From Acidimicrobiia bacterium (lineage in GTDB: Bacteria > Actinomycetota > Acidimicrobiia > IMCC26256 > JAENVU01): DNA of 14,345 nucleotides. Position numbers and translations under genes: made by a program. The stretch lies in NCBI GenBank assembly GCA_017882945.1, contig JADGON010000134.1, positions 1-14,345 of the forward strand. Direction: 5' to 3'. Under the pieces are notes generated by a model that had not been told where the DNA came from, searched no databases, and saw nothing but the letters and a program-made list of their open reading frames with translations. This document shows positions 1 to 5,796 of this stretch, one piece after another; the stretch's first letter is position 1, and every line of letters begins with the position of its first letter.

Positions 1-8
1 CGGTGCGG

Positions 9-68
9 TTACGCGCCGTCCAGGGCCTTCAGCGCGCCCTGCACCTTTCCGACGGTCGCCTTCGGGCT
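9..68 (-). pseudogene. Displaced 3'-end fragment of a bcp-type peroxiredoxin gene
   Basis: Read on the minus strand, this stretch encodes about 20 residues ending in GALKALDGA and a TAA stop. It matches the C-terminal end of the complete peroxiredoxin at 1489-1959, which ends in GALKALG. By eye, nucleotide identity over about 50 bases is roughly three quarters, and most differences fall at third codon positions. Homology stops abruptly at about 68, where the bcp-like frame runs into unrelated sequence, so the remaining 130-odd residues of a peroxiredoxin are missing. The fragment uses G/C-ending codons almost throughout, as the body of bcp does, whereas the 3' end now attached to bcp does not. 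It is either a displaced original bcp 3' end or the relic of a tandem paralogue. It cannot encode a working enzyme. Confidence 0.75.
58..68. repeat. Direct repeat copy 1, junction of the bcp fragment
   Basis: The 11-mer GCCTTCGGGCT here is identical to the one at 1532-1542, in the same orientation. It sits exactly where homology between the bcp fragment and complete bcp ends. To its left this copy continues into the bcp 3'-end fragment, and to its right into unrelated sequence. It may mark a recombination or integration crossover. It could also simply be the best-conserved codons (Ser-Pro-Lys-Ala) of two homologous genes. Confidence 0.5.
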
Positions 69-394
69 CCCGATAGGCAACCTCCCGGTTCGAGGCAATG
101 ACTGCATTCGACTGCCCAAATAACGAGGCCCCCTCAATTCTGTTCAACGTTCAAGCAGCGTCACTATCCTGGCGAGCAAGCGTCTCGTGGCCCCGACTCC
201 ACCCTGCCCGGAGCTGGGGCCTCGACGCGACACCAGCCTCGACCAGCAACGCTGCATCTGGACCCCCCGGGGTCTACGCCTCGACCAGCTCGAGGAATGG
301 CTCGGGATCGCAGATCCGACTAGCCCCGACACCGCGAGCGCCGACGCTCTCTACAATCCCCGCCGTGGTCGATCACCGCGTCCTGCAGCTCTTC
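69..394. other. Region upstream of whiB with no convincing gene
   Basis: No reading frame here looks like a real protein. The frame open into whiB from 98 uses many A- or T-ending codons before 395 and shows no WhiB homology there. Base composition drops toward A/T around 130-170, which would suit a promoter for whiB; TATCCT at 165-170 resembles a -10 element, with TTCAAC at 143-148 as a weak -35. Other structure is a 12-mer direct repeat, GCCTCGACCAGC, at 236-247 and 278-289 (42 bp apart), and a dyad GACCCC/GGGGTC at 261-274. Either could be an operator, but nothing ties them to a known regulator. Confidence 0.4.
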
Positions 395-655
395 ATGCAG
401 CCCTCCGGCGTGGAGATCCCCGTGCTCGTGCTCCCCGACCGGCCGGCGTGGCATGACCGGGCCGCGTGTATCGGCCAGGTCGATCTCTTCTTCCGCGGGA
501 GCCCGCATGCGGCCGAGCAGACCGCCGTCATCTGCGCGGCGTGCCCGGTGCGCGTCGACTGCTTCGACTACGCGATGGCCGACCCGGAACTCGTCGGGTT
601 CTGGGCCGGCACCACCGCGCGCGACCGGCAGCACCTATGGCGCGAGGCTGCCTAA
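395..655 (+). CDS. WhiB-family iron-sulfur transcriptional regulator
   Basis: WhiB proteins are small actinobacterial regulators that bind a redox- or NO-sensitive 4Fe-4S cluster and act with the housekeeping sigma factor. From the ATG at 395 the protein has 86 residues, a normal WhiB length. It shows WHDRAAC (first cluster Cys at about residue 25), then ICAACPVRVDC, which gives the CxxC and final Cys ligands. GFWAGTT follows, equivalent to the family G(V/I)WGG turn, and then a short basic tail. The frame is open back to 98, but upstream codons are atypical and unlike the family. GTG at 365 is an alternative start; neither start has a clear ribosome site. A perfect hairpin follows 18 nt after the stop. 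Target genes cannot be read from the sequence. The call to family is firm, the start is not. Confidence 0.85.
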   Translation: MQPSGVEIPVLVLPDRPAWHDRAACIGQVDLFFRGSPHAAEQTAVICAACPVRVDCFDYAMADPELVGFWAGTTARDRQHLWREAA

Positions 656-673
656 GACGCGTCGAGACCCCCG

Positions 674-693
674 CTCCCCCTGGAGAGGGGGAG
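674..693 (+). terminator. Hairpin after whiB, probable terminator
   Basis: CTCCCCCT (674-681) and AGGGGGAG (686-693) form a perfect 8-bp stem with a GGAG loop, 18 nt beyond the whiB stop. There is no T-run after it, which is common in high-GC actinobacteria, so the call rests on stem strength and position. Confidence 0.55.
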
Positions 694-1155
694 GAGTCGA
701 GCCGGGGCCTGGACGCGTCGAGGCCCTGCCTGTTGTGGCAGAGCCTGGCGACGCTACGGCTCGTCCTTGGGTTCGCACTGACATCCTCAGGCGCAGGTTG
801 CGGGACCGCCTCGTGAAGGAACCATCGGCACGATCGGGACCGATCCTGAGTGCCGCCGCATCCGGGAGGCTGCGCGACCTGGATCGGGAGCCCCCCGGTT
901 ACGACGGTCGTCGAGGTCCCGGTTCCGCGCAGGAAGTGGGGCTACTGCGCGGGGAGGCCAGGGCCTTCGACTGATCCACCTTGCGCCCGACGCGGACCGA
1001 ACGCAAGGGCCGCCGCAACCAGGGAGGTATGCGACCCAACATCGGGAGCCCTTGTGACCTTCTGCCCTGTTCTCATCCGGCTGTGCCCAGGACCATGGAC
1101 CACAGAAGCGTCGAGACCAACAAGAGGAAGTGGTCGTTGTGAGTCTGTGGACGCG
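694..1155. other. Long intergenic stretch, no gene recognised
   Basis: About 460 bases lie between the whiB hairpin and the SHOCT gene. Frames that stay open (for example to a stop near 974) lack recognisable motifs and use clearly fewer G/C-ending codons than neighbouring genes, so I do not call them. GACGCGTCGAG occurs at 656-666 and 712-722, and GCGTCGAGACC at 659-669 and 1108-1118; these are short direct repeats of unknown meaning. A small RNA or a decayed gene could be present but cannot be shown from the bases alone. Confidence 0.35.
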
Positions 1156-1416
1156 ATGCCATTACCGTCGTCCATCATCTCGTTGTGGCCAGCGATGACC
1201 GCGCCCAGCGGTTGGAATTGGGTCTTGGCCGGCCTGATGATGCTCCTCATAGTTGTAGCGATCGTGTTCACTATCTGGGCGATTGTTCGCGGCACCCGGC
1301 CCAGCGCTCCGTCGCCGCCGCCGAACGATCGAGCGCGGGAGATCCTGGCCGAGCGGTTCGCTCGCGGTGAGATAACGACGGACGAGTATCAGGAGCGGGT
1401 CAAGCACTTGGTCTAG
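1156..1416 (+). CDS. Small membrane protein with C-terminal SHOCT domain
   Basis: The predicted 86-residue protein has one strong transmembrane helix (WNWVLAGLMMLLIVVAIVFTIWAIV, about residues 21-45; split as WNWVLAGLMM and LLIVVAIVFTIWAIV). A short Pro-rich linker follows, then a C-terminal SHOCT motif: AREILAERFARGEI followed by TTDEYQERVKHLV. SHOCT (short C-terminal domain) is a roughly 30-residue module often found at the end of small bacterial membrane proteins and thought to mediate oligomerisation; no enzymatic role is known. ATG at 1195 (73 residues) is an equally plausible start and would bring the helix closer to the N-terminus. No clear Shine-Dalgarno precedes either start. Codon use is less G/C-biased than in the transporter or trp genes. 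The gene is convergent with bcp. Confidence 0.75.
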   Translation: MPLPSSIISLWPAMTAPSGWNWVLAGLMMLLIVVAIVFTIWAIVRGTRPSAPSPPPNDRAREILAERFARGEITTDEYQERVKHLV

Positions 1417-1468
1417 GTCCACTGTGGACCGTGTGGCATCACGACTTGCGGGTGTCACCACGCGTGAC
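1416..1468. terminator. Possible bidirectional terminator between SHOCT gene and bcp
   Basis: The 72-bp convergent gap contains two small inverted repeats: GGTCCAC-T-GTGGACC (1416-1430, starting in the last base of the SHOCT stop codon) and GTCAC-CACGC-GTGAC (1454-1468). Neither is followed by a T-run on either strand, so termination is inferred from the convergent arrangement. Confidence 0.35.
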
Positions 1469-1488
1469 CGGCCCAGGCGCGACGCGGC

Positions 1489-1959
1489 CTAGCCAAGCGC
1501 CTTTAGCGCGCCCTCAACCCTGCCAAATGTTGCCTTCGGGCTGACCTTGTAGAACGCATCGACGATCTTGCCCTTCTCGTCGATGACGAAGGCCGAGCGG
1601 ATGATGCCGAAGTACTTCCGGCCGTACATGGACTTCTCGCCCCACACGCCGAACCGTTCGGCGACCGCGTGGTCCTCGTCCGCGAGGAGCGGGAAGCCGA
1701 GCTTGAACTTCTTGTCGAACTTGTCCTGACGCTCGGGTGAGTCGGGGCTGATCCCCACGACGGCGGCGCCGAGCTTGGTCAGGTCCTTCCGGTGGTCGCG
1801 GAGATCACACGACTGCGCCGTGCATCCCGGCGTGTCGGCCTTCGGATAGAAGTACACGACGACCCTCCGGCCTTTGAAGTCCGAGAGCTTCGTCTTCTCG
1901 CCGTGCTGGTCGACGAGCGTGAACGCGGGGGCCTTGTCTCCCGCTGAGAGCTGCGCCAT
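1489..1959 (-). CDS. bcp: Thioredoxin-dependent peroxiredoxin (BCP/PrxQ type)
   Basis: The 156-residue protein matches BCP/PrxQ peroxiredoxins in length and sequence. These reduce hydrogen peroxide and organic hydroperoxides in the cytoplasm using thioredoxin. The active-site segment ADTPGCTAQSCDLRD holds the peroxidatic Cys46 and, five residues on, the resolving Cys51, as in atypical two-Cys E. coli BCP. The ATG at 1959 is preceded by GGAGGA at a good distance. The gene diverges from the MFS transporter across only 42 bp, so each promoter must reach into the other gene. The last 14 sense codons (from about 1533 down to 1492) contain six A/T-ending codons, against about one in the preceding 40, and a second, G/C-rich version of the same 3' end lies at 9-68. 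The C-terminus may therefore have been replaced by recombination; the protein still looks intact. Confidence 0.93.
   Translation of the reverse strand: MAQLSAGDKAPAFTLVDQHGEKTKLSDFKGRRVVVYFYPKADTPGCTAQSCDLRDHRKDLTKLGAAVVGISPDSPERQDKFDKKFKLGFPLLADEDHAVAERFGVWGEKSMYGRKYFGIIRSAFVIDEKGKIVDAFYKVSPKATFGRVEGALKALG
1532..1542. repeat. Direct repeat copy 2, inside the 3' end of bcp
   Basis: This is the second copy of GCCTTCGGGCT, identical to 58-68. To its right lies normal bcp coding sequence; to its left lies the atypical bcp 3' end. With copy 1 it brackets the 1.46-kb segment holding whiB and the SHOCT gene. Confidence 0.5.
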
Positions 1960-2001
1960 CGGTTCCTCCGGTTCGCCTCGGTCGCGGAATCGCGCCGTAG
2001 C

Positions 2002-3564
2002 ATGCCGCGCGTGCGGCGCCGGGCGACAATCCACGTCGACGCGACGTACGACGTCGTTGTCGCCACCGCGCGGCGTGAGCTCGGTCTTGACGACGAGCTA
2101 CGCGGGCTCACCGACGCGGGGGCGGACGTCACCGTCGTCGTCACCACCGCGCCGGACGGTACGGGCACACGGGTTGACGTCGATGTCGCGGATGATCTGC
2201 ACATCCCGTTCTTCCAGTGGTTCTTCGGTCCCCCTCATCGACGGTCGTTGAGTCGTGCTGCCCGCCACGGCGCCGACGCCATCCAAGCCGCGGTCAACGA
2301 CACTCCCCCTCCCAAGCCACTCGGACGGTCGCTCTTCCTCCCTCCCGTCACGTTCACCCCGACTCAGGCCGCCCTCATCGCATCGGTGGCACTCGCGGCC
2401 GTGCTGGCCAGCTTCGGTTCGGCGCTCTTCGGCCAGAACGCGGACCCGATTGCCAAGAGCTTCGGCATCTCCGATGCCAACCTGGGCGTGTCGCTGGCCG
2501 TCACCCGCGCCGGCGTCCTCTTCGCGTTGGTCGCCACGGCGCTCGCCGACCGCCGCGGCCGGCGGATCGTGCTGCTCTGGTCGGTCGCCGGCGTGTGCCT
2601 CGGCAACCTCGTCTCGGCCGCGGCACCCAACATCGAGGTCTTCACCGCCGCCCAGCTCATCGTCCGCGCGGGCGTGAACGCGGTGCTCGTGGTGGGCGGC
2701 ATCGCGGTCGTCGAGGAAGCTCCCGAGGGGGCGCGGGGCTTCGCCGTCGCGATGCTCGGACTCGCGGGCGGCGCCGGATTCGCGATCTCGGTCATCCTGC
2801 TTCCGGCGGCCGACCTCGGGGCCGACGCGTGGCGTGCCGCGTTCGCCGTCAGCGCGCTCACGATCCTGCTGGTCCCGCTGCTGGCGCGGAACTTGAAGGA
2901 GACGCGCCGCTACGAGCAGCTGGCTGCTCGAACCGTGGAGCGAGGCCGCGTGCGCGAAGTCGTGGACCGCGGGTACCGGCGCCGGTTCTGGCTGCTCGCC
3001 GCGGTCGGCTTCCTCACCAACGTCTTCAGCGCGCCATCGGCGCAGTTCACCAACCGGTACCTGTCCAACGAGCGCGGCTTCTCCTCCTCGGGCATCGCGG
3101 CGTTCCGCGCGGTCACGGCCGGGATCCCCGGGCTGTTCGGGATCCTGCTGGCGGGTCGCGTCACCGAGACCCGCGGCCGCCGACCGGTCGCGATCGTGAG
3201 CCTCCTCGTCGGCACGGCGTGCACGATCGTGTTCTTCCTCGGCGACGGCGCGGTGCTCTGGGCGTTCATGACCATGGCGATCGTCGCGGCGGCCCCCGCC
3301 GCGCTCGCAGTCGGAACCATGGATGCAGAGATGTTCCCCACCGAGGTGCGAGGCACTTCGAACGCGTTGCTGCTCGTGGCCTACGTGCTCGGATCAGTCG
3401 TCGGTCTGGTCCTGGCCGGCCAGCTCGCCGACTCGATCGGCGGGCTCGGCAATGCGATCGCGCTGTGTGGCATCGCACCGATCATCGCGGCGATCTTCCT
3501 GCTCCCACGTCTGCCAGAGTCGTCGGGCCACGCGCTCGACGACGTCAGCCCTTCGGAAGTCTGA
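2002..3564 (+). CDS. MFS transporter with extra N-terminal domain
   Basis: The 520-residue protein has a soluble N-terminal part (about 1-110) followed by 12 predicted transmembrane helices between about 114 and 505. Motif A appears as ALADRRGRR after helix 2 and as GRVTETRGRR after helix 8, and EMFPTEVRGT follows helix 10, as in sugar/metabolite-type MFS carriers. It is a secondary transporter of the inner membrane; the substrate is not evident. Residues 313-330, between helices 6 and 7, form the usual charged central loop. The N-terminal part has a beta-rich pattern (TIHVDATYDVVVATARR, then DVTVVVTTA and TRVDVDVADDLHIPFF), loosely reminiscent of a short SRPBCC-type fold, but I cannot assign it. 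The ribosome site before ATG 2002 is weak; GTG 2011 is an alternative. A hydrolase gene follows 16 bp downstream, probably co-transcribed. Confidence 0.85.
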   Translation: MPRVRRRATIHVDATYDVVVATARRELGLDDELRGLTDAGADVTVVVTTAPDGTGTRVDVDVADDLHIPFFQWFFGPPHRRSLSRAARHGADAIQAAVNDTPPPKPLGRSLFLPPVTFTPTQAALIASVALAAVLASFGSALFGQNADPIAKSFGISDANLGVSLAVTRAGVLFALVATALADRRGRRIVLLWSVAGVCLGNLVSAAAPNIEVFTAAQLIVRAGVNAVLVVGGIAVVEEAPEGARGFAVAMLGLAGGAGFAISVILLPAADLGADAWRAAFAVSALTILLVPLLARNLKETRRYEQLAARTVERGRVREVVDRGYRRRFWLLAAVGFLTNVFSAPSAQFTNRYLSNERGFSSSGIAAFRAVTAGIPGLFGILLAGRVTETRGRRPVAIVSLLVGTACTIVFFLGDGAVLWAFMTMAIVAAAPAALAVGTMDAEMFPTEVRGTSNALLLVAYVLGSVVGLVLAGQLADSIGGLGNAIALCGIAPIIAAIFLLPRLPESSGHALDDVSPSEV

Positions 3565-3580
3565 GTACGCTCCCGCATTC

Positions 3581-4393
3581 ATGACCGACTACCGCGCGGC
3601 ACTCGAGGACTTCACCGAGACCAGCTTCACCCACGACGGCAAGACGCGAGCCGTCTTCCGCAAAGGGACCGGTCCCGCGGTCGTCGTCATCCACGAGATC
3701 CCGGGCATCACCCCGGAGGTCGCGGCGTTCGGGCGGCGGGTCGCGGACGCGGGCTTCACTGCAGTGCTGCCCGTGCTGTTCGGAGACCCCGGAAGACCGA
3801 TGTCGGTCGGCTACGTGGCCAAGTCCTTCGGGCCTGCATGTGTGTCGAAGGAGTTCGCCGCGTTCGCCACCGGCCGGACGAGCCCGATCACGGTCTGGCT
3901 CCGCGCCCTCGGTGCCCAGATGCACGAAGAGTGCGGCGGGCCCGGCATCGGTGCGGTCGGGATGTGCTTCACCGGCGGGTTCGCGCTCGCGATGATGGTC
4001 GACGACCGGATGCTCGCTCCCGTGCTCAGCCAGCCATCCCTGCCGCTGCCGTTCACGAAGAAGCATCGTGCGGACGTCGGGATCGATGCGGCCGATCTCG
4101 CCCGGGTCAAGGAGCGGGCAGCTGACGGTCAGTGCCTCCTCGGTCTGCGCTTCACCGGTGACCCGGTCGTGCCGGGGTCACGTTTCGAGACCCTGCGCCG
4201 CGAGCTGGGCGACCGGTTCATCTCGGTCGAGATCGATTCGTCCTCGACCAACGAGTGGAACATCCCGAGGTCCGCGCACTCGGTCCTGACCGAGCACCTC
4301 GTCGACGAGCCTGGTCATCCGACGCAGGCCGCGCTCGACCAGGTGCTCGACTTCTTCTCCGCGCGGCTGAAGACCGAGCCCGCAAGCAGCTGA
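3581..4393 (+). CDS. Dienelactone hydrolase-family protein
   Basis: The 270-residue alpha/beta-hydrolase has the DLH-type cysteine nucleophile in GMCFTGG (Cys129), a likely acid at Asp194 (FTGDPVVPG) and a likely His233 (SAHSVLTEH). The early HEIPG motif carries Glu39, which in dienelactone hydrolase interacts with the resting nucleophile. The founding family member opens dienelactone rings in chloroaromatic degradation, but many relatives have other or unknown ester substrates, so the substrate here is unknown. There is no signal peptide, so it should be cytoplasmic. The start at ATG 3581 is chosen because homology begins there; the frame is open further upstream inside the transporter gene. 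It follows the MFS gene by 16 bp, suggesting import and hydrolysis of one compound. Its stop lies 1 nt from the convergent anti-sigma gene, leaving no room for a terminator. Confidence 0.85.
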   Translation: MTDYRAALEDFTETSFTHDGKTRAVFRKGTGPAVVVIHEIPGITPEVAAFGRRVADAGFTAVLPVLFGDPGRPMSVGYVAKSFGPACVSKEFAAFATGRTSPITVWLRALGAQMHEECGGPGIGAVGMCFTGGFALAMMVDDRMLAPVLSQPSLPLPFTKKHRADVGIDAADLARVKERAADGQCLLGLRFTGDPVVPGSRFETLRRELGDRFISVEIDSSSTNEWNIPRSAHSVLTEHLVDEPGHPTQAALDQVLDFFSARLKTEPASS

Positions 4394-4394
4394 G

Positions 4395-5081
4395 CTACGC
4401 CGCGGCGCGACCGAACTTCGCGACGCAGAGCACTTCGCCGCCGGGTTCGACGAGCCGAACCATCCGGGGTGTCCCAACCGTGGCGCGACCCGGGAGCTCA
4501 CCCGCCCAGGCGCCGTGGCCCGCGGTGACCGCGACCATCCCGAGCGCCGTCACGCGGTCGGACGAGTCCACGGACTCGACGCGGTATATCCCGGTCTTCA
4601 CTCCGTAGTCCACATCGACAAAGACGTAGTGCTCACTACCGGACGTCATGAACGCATTGCCCGCGTGCTTGCCGCCGTTGCCGACCATCCGTGCGGACGC
4701 CAGCGCGGTCGACGACGAGGTGTCGCTGCGGGCGTCGATGATGCGAATCGCCGCGACGCTCGCGATGATCACGGCGGCAACGACCGCCGCCAGCATCAGG
4801 ACGCGTTGCACGGTCGACCGTCGCGGGACGCGGTCGCGGTCGGCGCGCAACCGTTCGAGGGTCCTGGCTTCGAAGCCGGAGGGGGGCTCCTGGTCCGCGA
4901 GCACCGTGGGCAACGCGTCGACCGTCGCGGCCCACGCCGCCGACTCGTCACGACATGCCGCGCACCGGTCGAGGTGGGCCAGCACGTCGGCGCGCTCCGT
5001 GCCACCGAGGATCCCGAGCGCGAGCTCGGGCAACAGCTCCGCGGTGGGTACGCATCCACTCCTTGCACTCTTGTCGTTCAT
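4395..5081 (-). CDS. Membrane-anchored zinc-binding anti-sigma factor
   Basis: The 228-residue protein begins with a cytoplasmic anti-sigma domain. LALGILGGTERADVLAHLDR is followed by CAAC, giving the ZAS-type HxxxCxxC signature (His36, Cys40, Cys43). A single transmembrane helix at about 92-114 leads to an extracytoplasmic domain of about 110 residues ending in VEPGGEVLCVAKFG. Such proteins hold an ECF sigma factor inactive until a signal triggers release. The ATG at 5081 overlaps the stop of the sigma gene by 4 nt, which fixes the start and implies coupled translation. The general layout resembles RskA-like anti-sigma factors. The outer domain shows no signature I can link to a particular signal. 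A longer frame upstream of 5081 is only the shadow of the sigma gene. Confidence 0.88.
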   Translation of the reverse strand: MNDKSARSGCVPTAELLPELALGILGGTERADVLAHLDRCAACRDESAAWAATVDALPTVLADQEPPSGFEARTLERLRADRDRVPRRSTVQRVLMLAAVVAAVIIASVAAIRIIDARSDTSSSTALASARMVGNGGKHAGNAFMTSGSEHYVFVDVDYGVKTGIYRVESVDSSDRVTALGMVAVTAGHGAWAGELPGRATVGTPRMVRLVEPGGEVLCVAKFGRAAA

Positions 5082-5641
5082 TCCGAGGCCTCCGTGTCGT
5101 CGACCAGTGCCGCCCGGAGCCGCAGCATTGCGGTGCGAATTCGCGTCTTCGCCGTTCCCAGGGGGATGGACTCGCTCTCGGAGATCTCCCGGGCCGTGCG
5201 GCCGAAGAACGCCGCAAGAACGAGCGCCCGACACTGGTCCGGCGGCAGGTCGCCCAACGCGGCATGCAGCCGTTCTGTCTCGGAGCTCAAGAGGGCGAGG
5301 TCGTCCGGTCCCCGTTCGCCGGTCGGTTCACGGCGATCGAGAATCTCAGCCGGATCGACGATCACGACGCGGCGGAGGCGCACGGTGTCGATCGCCAGGT
5401 TCCGAGCGATCGTCAGCAGCCACGCCGCCACGGTGCCCCGGCGCGGGTCGAACGCCTCCGCCCGCTGCCAGGCCCGCAGGAACGTCTCCTGGGCCACGTC
5501 CTCGGCCAAGCGGGGGTCGTTCACGATCCGGATGGCCACTCCGAACACCCGCCGCTGGAATCGCTCGACGAATGCAGCCGTCGCGTCGGGATCACCGGTC
5601 GCCAGCCCATCGAGGAGCGCATCGTCTGAGACAACCCACAT
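5078..5641 (-). CDS. ECF-type RNA polymerase sigma factor
   Basis: The 187-residue protein carries sigma region 2 (about 23-90, with FVERFQRRVFGVAIRIV and LAEDVAQETFLRAWQR, which contacts core polymerase and the -10 element). Region 4 follows (about 125-176, with LPPDQCRALVLAAFFGRTAREISE and the helix-turn-helix PLGTAKTRIRTAMLRLR; both given in parts of the visible sequence). There is no region 1 or 3, as in ECF sigma factors. ATG 5641 is chosen; an in-frame GTG at 5668 would add nine residues, and neither start has a strong ribosome site. The stop overlaps the start of the anti-sigma gene (ATGA). The pair diverges from the DUF1800/DUF1501 genes, which are natural candidates for its regulon. 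The subgroup cannot be fixed without a profile search. Confidence 0.93.
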   Translation of the reverse strand: MWVVSDDALLDGLATGDPDATAAFVERFQRRVFGVAIRIVNDPRLAEDVAQETFLRAWQRAEAFDPRRGTVAAWLLTIARNLAIDTVRLRRVVIVDPAEILDRREPTGERGPDDLALLSSETERLHAALGDLPPDQCRALVLAAFFGRTAREISESESIPLGTAKTRIRTAMLRLRAALVDDTEASE

Positions 5642-5668
5642 GCCGGTGCTACGTCCGGGGAAAGCCAC

Positions 5669-5796
5669 AGGATTGGGAGCAATTCACCCTGTGACGGTAG
5701 CGGGCGGGGAGTCCGGGGGAATCCCGGGTTCTGCTTCAAGTTCCGTTCGCGGTTCCGTCGATACGCGAAACGAACAATTCACTCGAGGAGGACGCC
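5669..5796. promoter_or_regulatory. Divergent promoter region between sigma factor and DUF1800 genes
   Basis: This 128-bp gap must drive the sigma/anti-sigma pair leftward and the DUF1800/DUF1501 pair rightward. It contains a tandem repeat of GTTCCGT (5740-5746 and 5752-5758). Read on the minus strand these are ACGGAAC units containing GGAAC, the core of many ECF -35 elements. The 8-mer CAATTCAC occurs twice (5680-5687 and 5775-5782). No matching -10 element at the standard distance is convincing, so the exact promoters are not assigned. Confidence 0.4.
5785..5791 (+). promoter_or_regulatory. Strong Shine-Dalgarno site that sets a CTG start
   Basis: GAGGAGG lies 5 nt upstream of CTG 5797, at the ideal distance. 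No ATG, GTG or TTG exists in this frame between the upstream stop (5698-5700) and 5992, so this site points to CTG as the initiator of the DUF1800 gene. Confidence 0.65.

Noticed and set aside
80..97. GGTTCGAGGC resembling a tRNA T-arm
   Set aside because: No 5-bp T-stem, acceptor stem or anticodon arm can be built around it.
187..456. 89-residue plus-strand frame upstream of and overlapping whiB
   Set aside because: It overlaps the WhiB coding region in another frame, has no ribosome site, and ends in an Arg/Pro/Ala-rich run typical of out-of-frame translation of GC-rich genes.
453..974. 173-residue plus-strand frame across the whiB end and the following gap
   Set aside because: The first part is an off-frame reading of whiB. 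The later part has weak third-position G/C bias and no motif.
2217..3584. 455-residue plus-strand frame inside the MFS gene
   Set aside because: Its translation is Arg/Pro/Gly-rich without domain features, while the overlapping frame gives a clear 12-helix transporter.
5669..5796. A defined ECF promoter pair (-35/-10) for sigma and DUF1800 genes
   Set aside because: GGAAC-like units are present, but no matching -10 element lies at the standard spacing, so exact promoter boxes were not called.
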